From assembly GCF_028583425.1 (NCBI RefSeq), contig NC_072801.1, positions 64,495,766 to 64,559,765 on the forward strand: DNA of 64,000 nt, in the 5' to 3' direction. Shown here in pieces: positions 53,726-64,000 of this stretch. Both the position numbers and the translations under genes were made by a program. Positions within the stretch are counted from its first letter, which is position 1. Every line of letters begins with the position of its first letter. The DNA comes from Eublepharis macularius (Eukaryota; Chordata; Lepidosauria; Squamata; Eublepharidae). The notes under the pieces were generated by a model. The model saw only the letters and a list, made by a program, of their open reading frames with translations. It was not told the origin of the DNA and did no database searches.

Positions 53726-53763
53726 AGGTGCCGGAACTCCGTTCCACCAGAAAAAAAGGCCTG
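53726..53763. mobile_element. Terminal fragment of a hAT-like element directly after the L1 tail
   Basis: GAGGTGCCGGAACTCCGTTC then CACCAGAAAAAAAGGCCTG is the right terminus of the fold-back family, joined straight to the L1 A-tail. Confidence 0.65.
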
Positions 53764-54689
53764 ATTATTACAATGTACATGGGAAGTGGACATGTTCCTG
53801 TTTGGTATGTTTCCCCTCACTTTAGCCAAGCTGGAACTTGGAACCTAGTAAGAGGTCATAAATGTAAGGAGGTTTGTCCAGCAGGGGGCAGCAGTTGGTT
53901 TCCAAATTTAGGGTAGAGAGGATTCTGATCACTTTAGTGCCTGACTTTATTTAATAGAAAGAAAGAATAGGAACGTGTGCTTCATGCAAAGCAAATTTGA
54001 AAACAATTGCACATTCATTTAGTTAATATGTCCAAAACAGTGTTCTTACCGAGCAGAGATGAGGAGACCCAATCTTTGTCTCCCTAGAACCATGAACAGA
54101 ATTGTGTTCAAGACTGAGCCTGGCATCAGAATTTGGACAGGGTGGGGTGTGAGCTGTGAGCTTGGGCACTGAGAAAGCATTCTCTGGGACTGAGCAGGCT
54201 GTAAGAGTTGCTATTCATGCACCAGCATTCCCATGTCGTACCGTCGTACGTCATGATGTCACAGTACTATGTAATGTGCCCTAGATGCGATTGGCCAATT
54301 CAGTACATCTTTTACGTATCTAGATGCCACAGAGCTGGCAGCATTGGGACAGATGGAACAGTGAGGAGGGGAAGAGGGAATGGAAAGACTGGCAATTAAG
54401 TGGGGAAAAGGTGGGAGGGCAAGGAATTGGGGGACCGAAGCGTAATGGGGAAATACATATTTCATGAGAGGAGCGCACAGGAATAAGTTTTGGGAAGTGT
54501 ATAAAGTGTATAAAGATTCTGCCAAAAATGTGTATCTTTCCCAAACACCAAATTTCAGTGTGTAATGCAACCACAATGAAGTGACAGCCCAAGAGGCCTC
54601 ACCCACCAACCCAGCTAGAGTATCCCCTGAAGAATTCTAGTAGCCGTCTATTGTTAGAGGCACTTGGCTTTGGTCTGTTAAATTAGTTC
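53764..54689. other. Intergenic sequence without recognised features
   Basis: No gene, RNA or repeat family is recognised. Short open frames here are unsupported. Confidence 0.4.
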
Positions 54690-54802
54690 TATATTTTTTT
54701 AATGATGTTTTAATATATATTTTATGTTGTAAGCCACCCTGAGCCCATTCGCAGGAAGGGAGGGATGTAAATCTAAATAAATAAATAAATAAATAAATAA
54801 GA
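54690..54802 (+). repeat. L2-like LINE 3' tail with (AAAT)n
   Basis: TTGTAAGCCACCCTGAGCCC then GGAGGGATGTAAAT and six AAATA units, as at 19240. Confidence 0.65.
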
Positions 54803-55169
54803 TGCTCTCCAGAGATGGGACTCTTTGTGTGTGTTGAGTCTCTCTATAAATAGATGCCAGGAATCCAAGGGGAGGGGTGGATGGTTGGTTCCAGAGCCCC
54901 ATGCCAAACTTTGCTCCTTCAATATGTGTTGGGTGACAGCTGTCTTGGCTAACGACCAAACTGGGTTATTTTCCCCCGCAGGTTCATTGGCCAAGCAAAG
55001 TCAGATGACCCTGACTGTCAGGTCCCAGGGAATGGGTGGTGGAGGAGGAGGAGAAGGAAGGCCTGAAAACAGGAGACAGACCCTGAGTAATCCACTGTGA
55101 AGGTGAAGAGGCCTCCACAGTCTATTCCCTCTAATTGACGGGGTTTATCAGCACCCCTGGATTTCAACG

Positions 55170-56183
55170 ATGACTCCCTGGTGGAGGGCAACTCAACTGG
55201 CAGCAAAGGGGCGAAGCCTAGCAACAGCAGCTGCCTCAGGGCACGGCGATGGGTCAAGTAGTAAGTGAATTCAATAAGGGAAGGGGGTCAGAATGTTCTC
55301 ATTTCCTTTCGTGAATTTCTTTGATCTGCCCTATCCTACAGGTTCAGGGCAAGGTATGGCGGCCTTGGTCTTTTGAGATACACACATTGCACTCTGTAAA
55401 AGCCCTTGGGTGCCCTTTGCTGTTTTCCCCCATCTGCCAAAATGTTGGTTTCAAACAATGCTTCCACCCCCCCCCCCCGCCAACCAGGTGCAAAGGTGCC
55501 TGAAACACTGTGGAGATACTTGTTTACTTAGCATTTTTGATAGGGTGCAGCTGTGTAGGACTATTTGTCCTTCATCGAACTCTGCAAACTGCCTCCCTCC
55601 CTCCCCCTAGATGGAATGTAGTACCTGTTCCCTTTCTTTTCCAAACCTGTTCTTTGAGAAAGATCCTGAGTTCTAATTTCAGATTTTTGGATAACAAAAG
55701 TGATTGCTGTCAGAGACCATGAGAATGACCTTCTTTGTCTGCTGAAGGGCGTATATACTGAGGACTAATAGGGCAAGTGCTTGCTGAGGGATGTTCCAGT
55801 CAAAAATGGTGGTCCTGGCTTACAGTAGGGAGCACCGTATTGCCTTCCGCGTCCATTTCCTTCTGGCAACACAGTGTCCTCGAGTGTCATCCGGTGAGGT
55901 GTGCCTTGGAACGTCCTATCTTTGTTATCTCTGGCATAGGTCGGACCTGGAAGATTCTGACCTTTGTGGTGGCGCTACCCGGAGTGGCTGTGTGCATGCT
56001 GAATGCCTGGCTGAAAAAGGAGAACCATCCACAGGAACAGCTCGAATTTATCCCCTATCATCACCTGCGTTTCCGAACAAAGGTAAGACTCCAGCAGGTG
56101 AGGCCTGGTAACTGGCTCCTTGCCCTAATCTGAGTTGTAAAAACTGGAAGAGAAAGTAGCATTATCTTTATGTCAACTGCATG

Positions 56184-56226
<43 letters not shown>

Positions 56227-56323
56227 GCCATTCCCCTGGGGAGATGGAAATCACACTCTTTTCCATAACCCTCATACTAACCCACTGCCTACAGGCTATG
56301 AAGAGAAAGGTGGCCACCACTGA
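55170..56323 (+). CDS. COX6A2: Cytochrome c oxidase subunit 6A, complete three-exon gene
   Basis: This is a nuclear-encoded small subunit of mitochondrial respiratory complex IV, with one membrane helix in the inner membrane. Exons: 55170-55260, 55940-56082, 56228-56323; 330 nt, 109 residues, phases consistent. Exon 1 gives a presequence-like N-terminus rich in Ala, Arg and Ser ([20 protein letters not shown]). Exon 2 gives the helix ([18 protein letters not shown]) and [12 protein letters not shown]. Exon 3 gives the family signature [20 protein letters not shown] followed by [11 protein letters not shown] and TGA. Human COX6A2 sits beside the ITGAM-ITGAX-ITGAD cluster, so the muscle/heart isoform COX6A2 is the likely orthologue by position; length and EFIPYHHL resemble COX6A1 equally. 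Exon 1 is placed by phase, donor (GTAAGT) and presequence character, not by strong similarity. Confidence 0.88.
56187..56226 (+). repeat. (CT)n microsatellite forming the COX6A intron 2 polypyrimidine tract
   Basis: About 20 CT units run directly into the TAG acceptor of exon 3 at 56228. Confidence 0.9.
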
Positions 56324-56413
56324 CATTCTCTTGCTCTACCACTGACTGGGAAAGGGGTACAAGTCCCCGTACATCTGCAACACCACTGAGACAGATCTTC
56401 GTTTACCAGAGAC

Positions 56414-56419
56414 AATAAA
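56414..56419 (+). terminator. Candidate polyadenylation signal of COX6A
   Basis: AATAAA lies 91 bases after the stop codon, a normal distance for this compact gene. Confidence 0.75.
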
Positions 56420-56729
56420 AGCACAGTTTGACTGATGGATCTTTTTCCTAGTGTCTATTGGGGGAGCTTTGGCGGGACAGTGGGAAAAGTGTCAGCCTTC
56501 TGTTAAATTTTCAGTGAGCTAAGGCCCACTGGCAAATGACCAAGTACTAGGAGTGGATTAATGTATAGAGTAGCTTTTAGTCAGGATTCCTTGGCTTGGC
56601 CTAGGGCTACGCAAAAACCCAAAGAGGAATTCTTGCTTGAACTTCTTCTGGACCACCCTTATCGATTACTGCTCAAAATGTGTCTGCACTGTTAGAGCTA
56701 AACTGGTTTGTATTTTCATATTTATCGTG

Positions 56730-56735
56730 TTTATT
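56730..56735 (-). terminator. Candidate polyadenylation signal of the minus-strand integrin gene
   Basis: AATAAA on the minus strand, about 940 bases beyond the stop codon at 57671. Another candidate could lie elsewhere; no stronger one was seen between 56420 and 57670. Confidence 0.3.
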
Positions 56736-56774
56736 GTTACAGATATTTTAATATACTTGCTCCATTTTTTAAAG

Positions 56775-56875
56775 AATCACACTGCATTTTGGGTTCTGTA
56801 GTTTTAAAGTTTCGTATACATACTAATTTAGTATATGAAACCTTAAAACTACAGAACCCAAAATGCAGTGTGATT
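56775..56875. repeat. Near-perfect 45-bp inverted repeat (hairpin)
   Basis: AATCACACTGCATTTTGGGT and the bases that follow pair with the arm ending ACCCAAAATGCAGTGTGATT. There are only a few mismatches and an 11-base loop at 56820-56830. It may be a very short palindromic MITE; no target duplication is evident. Confidence 0.85.
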
Positions 56876-56879
56876 GTGG

Positions 56880-57670
56880 GTGAAATAAACATTCATGAGA
56901 TTTAGTCAGACAGCAACTGTTTTCATAGCAAGGCTGATAAAAGTTCAGTCTGGAAAACGTGCCTCCAAAACAATTTCCCAGTAGTAGAATCCCAAAATTT
57001 CACAGAAAGAAATTACCCGAATGTTGTGCCTAACTTAATTTATGTAGCCGAAACCTTGAAAAGCAAGAATATTTTCACCTTATTTCTGGTACCATGATCC
57101 AGGTATTCAAAAATCTAGTATTTTCCTTTGTTTCTGAAAAAGCTGGGAAGATGGAAGAGGGGACAGAGATTATACTGGCAGGGACCAGGGAATAATTGCT
57201 GCAGAGCAGAGTGAAGAAACGTTGCAAGACTCTTATGTGTCCCCTCCCAACAAGAGAAGTTCTACTCTGCTCTCTACAGCTTAAAATCTCACTGGATATT
57301 GCCTAGCCTACATTTTTTCTCATTTTGCAACAGTTATAAGAGGTAGAAATGTGTCTTTTCATTGTGCTTTAGTCCTCATTAGTTCAGCAACAAAGAAAGG
57401 TGCAGAATAAACATATACACCCAAATATAAATGTGAAGTTACAATTTGATGCAACTGTCAGTATGTGTGTAACTCACACATGACAATCTCACACAAATAG
57501 GTGGCCATTCCCTCTATGAAAGCAATTCCCACTTAGGGAAAACGCACCGTATAAAACAGGCCTCATCGCCATGCTAGTCCCTTCTTCTTCAGTGCAGTGT
57601 CCCATAGAACTGATGGGTTTTCAGTGTGTGCCAAAAGAAATCCTAGAGAAGATGGGATTTGTGGCATCTC
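56880..57670. other. Spacer between COX6A and the second integrin, possible 3' UTR
   Basis: AT-rich, no gene or known repeat recognised. It may contain the minus-strand integrin 3' UTR. Confidence 0.4.
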
Positions 57671-60600
57671 TTATGAATTGGCAGCTTGAGGAGGGGGACC
57701 GCTGTCACTGCCTTGGGAAGGACCAGCCCCTGCATCCCCCTCTCCTGCCTCATCCAGCATCTGCTTGTACTGTCTCTTGAAGAACCCAAGCTGGAAGGAG
57801 AGAAGGGGAGACAAAAGTCAGGACAGGATTCTGGTTTTCCTATATTTAACAGCTACAAGGTAGACAGAAACCAGACTATAGTGATCAACTAATCAGCTGT
57901 AGACTAAGGGCCTACAGGGGACAGGGACAGCCCTGGCCTGGCTCAAGAGGTGCACCCTGGAGGTGCATTCCATACTTTCCAGGTATGCATGGGGCTTGAC
58001 TGAGACTGGGCCACGGCATGCAGAAAGACTGTGTAGACCTTCCTCCCCTGTGTCATTTTCCCAATGTGAAATGGCCCCATGAATCCACTATTTGCCCTGT
58101 TGGGGGCTCTGTTGAGGGCTACATGTTCTGCATCCCTAGCGGAGGAAATAATGGCTGCCAGGGGTCATTTGAGATGGGGAAAATGGTGTGGGGTAGTGGG
58201 GAAGTCTAAGCTCCCTCTCCCTGTGCTCCATAGTTCCAATCTGAATTGGGCCTGCATCTAGAAACTGCAGAACTCCAGAACACGTCTATGATGCTGACCT
58301 GGTGGCATCCCCAGGGAAAATGTAACGGGTAGTTATATGAGTCACACGAAACTGTCTTATAATGAACCAGACCATTGGTCCATCAAGGTCAGTATCGTCT
58401 ACTAGTAGGTCTTCAGGGAGCAGAGAGTCTTCAACATCACCTGCTACCCAACCCATGTAACTGGACAAGCTGGGGCTTGAACCTGGGATCTTCTGCATGC
58501 AAAGAGGGTGCTCTGCCAGTGAGCCACAGCCCCTCCCCAGGTTAAGCCCTAATGATATACAATTGACTGTCTTGCTGAGGATGTCTGCCTCCCCCCCTGC
58601 CCCTGCCCAACTAGGATCGTGACACCTGACTTGTTTGATTTAGGCAAGAGCAGCAATGCCATGGCAAGAGCTTGCCCCAGTTCTCACCTTGTACAGAGCA
58701 GCAGCGATCAGAGCAAGGAGGATAAGCCCCCCAACACTGCTGCCAATAATGACGGGCAGGTAGTTGTAGACCTCCAAGTACTCCAACACCGTCTTCACCT
58801 ACAGGGTGAGAGAAGCAAACCATGACAGCTGGTGCCTCAGCAGGAGGATAATCCTGGACTGCATCCTCCTCCTACAGCATGCTTTCGTACTCCTTACCTG
58901 GCTCTTTACAAAGCCCTCCTTCTGGATGTATTTTGTGTCATCGTAGAAAATCTGTGCCCTGCTCTCCACGGTCACTTTCTTCTGCTGGGTCTGGAAGACA
59001 TGGGATAAACCAGCTGAGAGGCCGCAGCCTGGGAAATTTTGTCAGACAGGGATCAAGAAAGACTGTCTGGCTGCTTGTGTGTAAAATTCCTTGCTGGATA
59101 CAGATTGGCAGCCAGCTCTGAGCAAAACTATACCAGAAACGTATATCGGCTTTATATCGCTTTAGCTATCATAGAATCATAGAGCTGGAAGGGTTCTTCT
59201 AGGCCACCTAGTCCAGCCCTTGCCCCCCCTCCCCCCAGTGCAAAACTACAGAATCCCCGATTGGCCAGCCTCTGCTTTATAGTGTTTCCATCTCCAGGCT
59301 GGGAAATTCCTGGAGATTTGGGGGCAGAGCCTTGAGCATATGCAGTTAGGGGAAGGGAGGGACCTCCGTGGGGTATAATGCCATAGAGTCCACCCAGACG
59401 TTTTCTCTGGAGAAACTGGTCTCTGTTGTCTGCAGATCATTAATAATTCCTAGAGATCTCCAGGCCCCACCGATTGGCCAGCAATTCTACTGCTTCAAGA
59501 TCTCTGGTGAGAGAAAGCCAACCATCACAGAATGCCTCAAAGATTTCTGGGAATCCTGATATGTAAAAACTGCTGACACATCTCTTTCATTGATTCCTTA
59601 GACTTCCTCACAGAATTATGGTTCCTAAGGAGTTTTGGGGGGTAAGGGCAGGAAATGCCATTTTAGTTTGAAATAATAAAAAGTATTATCAGATCACATT
59701 AGAGGGACAGTGCTGTACAATGGTTAGAGTTTAAAAAGGACATGCTCTATATAAAAATACAAGCTCTTGAGGAAAGGAGAAGAGAAGCAAAAGGAAGCAA
59801 GCTATATGCCCCAAGATGCAACTGATTCTGCAGGGCACAGCAAAAGGATGTTAACAACTTACAAAGGAAAGGGTCATATCGTACACTCTCCCTGGCCTAA
59901 GAACTCCCCAGCAGTGACTTCTCTACCTGGGACAGCCACCTGAAGCCAAGAGCCCCCTTGATTCTGAACTCCAGCGGTTGCCCCTGCTCCAGAGACAGGA
60001 TGTTACAACGGATTATTTCGCAGACGGCCACAGTGCAGTCCTGGGAGGAGATGGAAGGTAAAAAGTGGTCAGGGGGGACTGAATAGGAATACCCTTGACC
60101 TACAGGGCTACGGCTTATCAAGACCCCCCTGTCCAGATACTTCTAAAACAAGGCTGCTGGCATTACTGGGGGACCTGGGGGAGGGAGATGGGGGAACAGT
60201 CACCAGAACAGCACGATTGCGGAGCTGAGTCACAAAATTGTTGGACCCTGAAGTCTTTCTTTCAGGAGCACACTGAGCCAGGTGGAATTGCTGAGAGAAG
60301 AAAGAGAGATTCTGGCATTAGTTGGGAGCACATGAAGCCTTTTTCCTTAATGACATATGAGGGAAAAAGAAGCTAGTTATAGGCCAGAGGAATAAGCTTT
60401 CCCTGTTTAGCCCTGTTTAGCTATGCAGTGGTGCTTCTCTGAGGCACATTGCATGATAAAATCAGTTGTTGTTGTTACTTGCTTTGGCTCAAGCTGCAAT
60501 CTCTTCCTGCTCTGAGAAAGGTGGTAGAATTAAGCCCTTATTAGCAGTTGGATAAGAACACAGGAAATGCCGTGCCAGAGCAAAACAGTAGTCTATCGCT

Positions 60601-63600
60601 AGCTAGTGGAGGCCACAAGCAGCGTATGATGTCGATACACATTCCCCATTTATTGCCTCCGGTTTCTGGTCACCAAACATGGAAGTACCAACTGATCCTC
60701 CCTGAATTTGTCTAGTCCCCCTTTAACCGCCCCCTCCCCATAGCAGTGGCCATCACAGCATCTTGTAGCACCAACAGGGACATCCTAAAAAAAGTTACAC
60801 CCTTCTAATCCCATTGACTTCAATGAATTTAGATGGGTTTCAATTGGGTTAGGATTCCACTGCAAATGCCATAAATTCATTGTGTGTTGCCTGAAGTATT
60901 ACTTTTGTTTGCCTTTCCAGAACTTATAGAACTTTTTGAGGTCAAGGCAGTACTATATGAGACAAAGGGACAGGAAATAATTTTGGGGTTTCCATTTTCT
61001 GCACCTCAGTGTTCAATCCAGTATCATTAACCTAGAAGACTCCCTTCTACACGGTATCAGAGGAATATACCTCGGAGGAAATGTCCAGGGACGCATTCCA
61101 AACCCACATTCCGTTCAGCTGCACAGGGAACTCAAACTTCACTGAGATGGGAACTTGCCGCTTAATCGAATTCCTCACCTGAACAAGAAGAAGATCCTTA
61201 GTAAAGCGTGAAGAGGGAGCTGGAAGTCCTAACTCTCTTTCCACCTTTTCTTCTAACTAAAAGACTTTTTTTTTGCTGTTTTCCAATGTTGTTACACCCA
61301 CCACAGTTCTGGTGCACTGCTAGGGTTGGGGGGAGGGGGAAATACAGGTTGTGCTGCTAGGGTTGCCAACTCCAGCTTGGGAGATTCCTGGAGATTTAGG
61401 GTGGTGCCTGGGGTGGGTAGAGTTTGGGGAGAGGAAGGAGTTCAGTAGAGATGTGATGACCTTTGGTGTCACATCCAGCTCAAAGTTCAGCCCTTTACGT
61501 AAGGTCACTTCCTACCATCACCATTCAGATTTAAAAATGTAAATCCTCCCAAGTCATTTTCCTCTGCCCTTCCCCATCACTTGTATGCATCAGTCAGTTT
61601 CACCTGGTCTTAGGCATACAATCTAAACAGTATACCATAGGAGACACAAGACTCAGGTCCCTTAGCACCTTAAAGTCCAACTAGATTTCGAGGGTATGAG
61701 TTTTCGAGAGTTAGAGATCCCTTCTTTTTTGAGTGTGTGTGTGTGTCCCCTTACCTCATACTTATGTTCCACCAACTGGTTTGCATCTTCCTGCCCCATG
61801 GAAAAGTTGACATATTTGGTTGAATCATCAATACTGGAAAGAAAGAGAAGAGGGCCTGAAGTGCATATTTGTGGGAGGAGGCAAGGGGGAGGGAATTTGG
61901 AGACAAGAAGCAAGGGCCCGAAACAGAAAGAGGGCAACCCAGGTCTGGGGGAAAACCCTCGAATAGGACTGTTCTCCACCTCCTCCACCTGCTGACTTCA
62001 AGAGGAGGCCCCAGCAAATCAAGAGGGGAAGCAATCTTCTCCAGGTAGCAGAATTTGGGGCAGCATCAAGGGCAGCAGAACAGGAGACACACAACTGCCT
62101 GTAGCAAAATGCCCTGTCCCTTTAATATGCCATGCCATGAAAAGCTTCATTTCTGCACATTATTAAAGGGAGAGGATATTTTTCTCCTAGGCTACTGACA
62201 ACCCTGAGGCAAGCTTCAAGGGGAAAGGCATTCCACAGTGGGGTTGCCAAGCTCCAAGTGGGGCTTGGAGGTCTCCAGGAATTACAACTGATCTCCAAAT
62301 GACAGAGATCAGTTCATATGGAGGAAATGGCTGCTTTTGGACTCTATGGCCATACTGAGGTCCCTTCCCTCCCCAAGCCCTTGCCCCCCCCCCCAGACTC
62401 CACCTTCAAACCCCCAGGAATTTCCCAACTCAGAGCTGGCCTTGTTTTTCTGGCTAGTGTGTTGAAAGAGCGCTTGTAGCAGGGTTTCTTTCTTGCATTG
62501 GGTATTCCTACTTTTTTTGCAAGCAGAGTTGCTTAAAAAGGGGTTGCATTAGACTGGCACTTTCATGGGAATCAGTGTTCCCTTATGTCTGAAGAAATGT
62601 TTCTAGAATATCTTCTAAATGGAATTGTCTTCTTCTGCAGTGTTGTGAGGGAGAGGGGGACAAAACTAGCATTAGTTTGCTCCACCTTGTGTTGATTCTT
62701 AACCACTCTGCCCCACCAGCCCCAATGGGTATTAGCTGCCCCTGGGAGAGGTGTGTACATGGGGATGTAACACCCTCACTGTACCGTTTTCTCAGCCTCT
62801 CTACCCCTGCCCCCACCCCCCAGCTAGTATTTGCCTCACTGGGGGAAATGTCAGTGGGACAAATATCGGTTTGGGTAGGGAACACTATGTGAGATTGGGA
62901 AAATGGTGCACCAATTAAATGAGTCAAAACCAAAACCAAGTCCCTGGTAGTGACTTTTTAGCAATTAAAAACCACATTGGAGTTCTGATCATACATCTCA
63001 CAGCATCTCAGCTGCTTTGAATCTTAAACATGCCGGAATTTGTGTTTGAAGAGAGTTACCTAAGGGAAATTACCCTAAAATGGCTGCCCCATACAACCTT
63101 GGTTATGTTGGCGGGGGGCCTCCAGCAGACACTAGCAAAATGGTAGAAGTCCAGACATGGGTCTGCTTTTGCCTCATAATTCTTGCTGCCACTTACTTCT
63201 TGAAAAAGACATATATGGCGTATTTAACGGGTAGCTTTGCTTGGTGAAACATGTCCTGAGTGACGGGGCCGTTGTTTTCACTAGAAAATGGAGAAATGGG
63301 AAGAATAAAGATGCATCAACACACATGCACCACTGACCCAATCATGTTCTGCAGGCACACTATTTCCCCCCTCCCCTGCCACAACTTCACTTGTTGTCAG
63401 GACTCTCAAAGCCCATCAATATTCTGAATTTAAATCTGCTAGAACGTGTGATTTAAAAGGTATGTTTGCTGATCTGAAACTGGCTTAAGTCTGTCATGAA
63501 AGCACATTTCACTTCATTCATGTGTGGTAAACAAGATCGACAGGCTCTCCTATTAGGCCTGGTGAGGAAAGTATGAGCCATTTTGAGGCCCTAAGTGACC

Positions 63601-64000
63601 ACACCTCAGTGGTCTACTTCTTTTCTGCACTCCATCCCCCAAAAGATGTGTCTTCAATTGCCACCACTAGCAATAAGACGACAACACCAGGGTTTAGTTC
63701 TTCTAATAAATAAGCCATTCTTTCATGTCCTATACCTCAGTTTACCTTGAGAACCAATGAGGTGAAGGGGATACGGTGTGCATCAAGGACTGGGAAGGAC
63801 TGGATCCAAATTCTCACTGAACTATGAAGCTCAGCTTGAACCAAGCATTGTTGCTCAGCCTAACCAACCTCAAGAAGAAAATGGCAGGACTGGAACATGG
63901 GCCTTTTACGCTACCCAAAGCTCCTAGGAGGATAGATGGAATGATAAGTCAGGCACAGAGTCTCACCTGCCCGCCGTGGCATTGATCTGCACCTCATTCC
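57671..64000 (-). CDS. ITGAM/ITGAX-like: Second leukocyte integrin alpha chain, 3' part (last nine exons)
   Basis: A paralogue of the plus-strand integrin, cut by the window edge. Exons in gene order: 64000-63967 (partial), 63280-63197, 61833-61755, 61178-61071, 60290-60204, 60040-59927, 58990-58898, 58798-58688, 57790-57671. They correspond to exons 22-30 and six of the eight complete ones have the same length as the first gene; the 26th is 87 instead of 84 nt and the last 120 instead of 129 nt. Readable words are NGPVTQDMFHQAKLPVKYAIYV, STKYVNFSM, VQLNGMWVWNAS, CEIIRCNILSL, IFYDDTKYIQKEGFV and the membrane helix with YNYLPVIIGSSVGGL. The tail [18 protein letters not shown] is close to human ITGAM ([11 protein letters not shown]). 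The stop is TAA at 57673-57671. The I domain lies outside the window, so ligand type cannot be judged. Confidence 0.95.
58338..58540 (-). repeat. tRNA-derived SINE, minus orientation
   Basis: The reverse complement starts GGGGCTGTGGCTCACTGGCA, has the B box GGTTCAAGCCCCAG and ends with GGACCAATGGTCTGGTTCAT then AAGACAGTTTCGTGTG. Not a functional tRNA. Confidence 0.75.
59169..59260 (-). repeat. CR1 LINE 3' tail, minus orientation
   Basis: ATCATAGAATCATAGAGCTG then GAAGGGTTCTTCTAGGCCAC and CTAGTCCAGCCC is the reverse of the CR1 3' end with its ATTCTATGAT repeat. Confidence 0.75.
59290..59470 (-). repeat. AGGGTTGCCA-family repeat
   Basis: Minus-orientation body (CTGGGAAATTCCTGGAGATT ... CTAGAGATCTCCAGGCCCC). 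The termini are partly lost. Confidence 0.65.
60540..60790 (+). repeat. Unnamed interspersed repeat, related to 6600-7130
   Basis: TGAATTTGTCTAGTCCCCCT and GTGGCCATCACAGCATCTTG match the start of the repeat at 6670. Confidence 0.5.
61360..61460 (-). repeat. AGGGTTGCCA-family repeat, truncated
   Basis: TAGGGTTGCCAACTCCAGCT then GGGAGATTCCTGGAGATTTA; only one end is present. Confidence 0.6.
61655..61715 (-). repeat. Penelope-like 3' end fragment
   Basis: TTAGCACCTTAAAGTCCAAC then TAGATTTCGAGGGTATGAG, the reverse of a Penelope-like end. It lies about 40 bases from the exon at 61755-61833. Short and broken. Confidence 0.45.
62090..62205. repeat. GTTGCCAAC-type repeat, GGGACA-core subfamily
   Basis: AATGCCCTGTCCCTTTAATA and GCCATGCCATGAAAAGCTTC correspond to 7538 and 14607; it ends CTGACAACCCT. 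Confidence 0.55.
62240..62440 (+). repeat. AGGGTTGCCA-family repeat
   Basis: GGGGTTGCCAAGCTCCAAGT through CCAGGAATTTCCCAACTCAG then AGCTGGC. A long C run lies in the middle. Confidence 0.72.
62445..63190. other. Intron of the second integrin without recognised features
   Basis: No repeat family or coding sequence is recognised between the AGGGTTGCCA copy and the exon at 63197. Confidence 0.4.
63285..63960. other. Intron of the second integrin without recognised features
   Basis: Nothing is recognised here beyond ordinary intron sequence. Confidence 0.4.

Noticed and set aside
55777-56133. 118-residue single-exon protein containing the COX6A helix
   Set aside because: Its N-terminal half is intron 1 read-through without a mitochondrial presequence; the spliced model with the exon at 55170-55260 fits phase and family length.

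Overview
The window is vertebrate nuclear DNA, most likely from a squamate reptile (a lizard). The evidence is spliced multi-exon genes with GT-AG introns, a dense load of short palindromic DNA transposons, tRNA-headed SINEs, CR1, L2-like, L1 and RTE-BovB LINE tails, Penelope-like remnants and a DIRS retroelement. This mix is familiar from lizard genomes; the species cannot be told from the sequence.

Layout. A C2H2 zinc-finger gene with 14 fingers lies on the minus strand at 172-1527. A repeat-filled intergenic stretch follows to about 14.9 kb. A complete 30-exon leukocyte integrin alpha gene of the ITGAM/ITGAX/ITGAD group occupies 15069-51809 on the plus strand; I placed every exon and the phases agree throughout (3480 nt, 1159 residues). 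Its intron 12 carries a DIRS-type tyrosine-recombinase retroelement of about 6.1 kb (about 27675-33770) that looks whole. A three-exon COX6A gene lies at 55170-56323 on the plus strand. The 3' part of a second integrin alpha gene of the same group runs on the minus strand from the right edge down to 57671, so the two integrins point at each other with COX6A between them. In human 16p11.2, COX6A2 lies next to the ITGAM-ITGAX-ITGAD cluster, so the neighbourhood is conserved while orientation and copy number differ.

Function. The integrins encode alpha chains that in other vertebrates pair with beta-2 integrin on myeloid cells. The plus-strand gene keeps its signal peptide, an alpha-I domain with MIDAS residues, Ca-binding propeller loops, one membrane helix and the GFFKR tail motif. 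COX6A encodes a mitochondrial cytochrome c oxidase subunit and is probably only a physical neighbour. Introns and spacers are mostly repeats. The main families are a hAT-like fold-back family with 8-bp target duplications, GGCC-ended palindromes with 3-bp duplications, a family starting GGGCCAAGCTACA and a family starting AGGGTTGCCA. Less usual items are a 7SL (SRP RNA)-derived retrocopy with 14-bp flanking duplications, a U2 snRNA 5' fragment, nested palindromes inside a copia LTR, and a long hairpin between COX6A and the second integrin.
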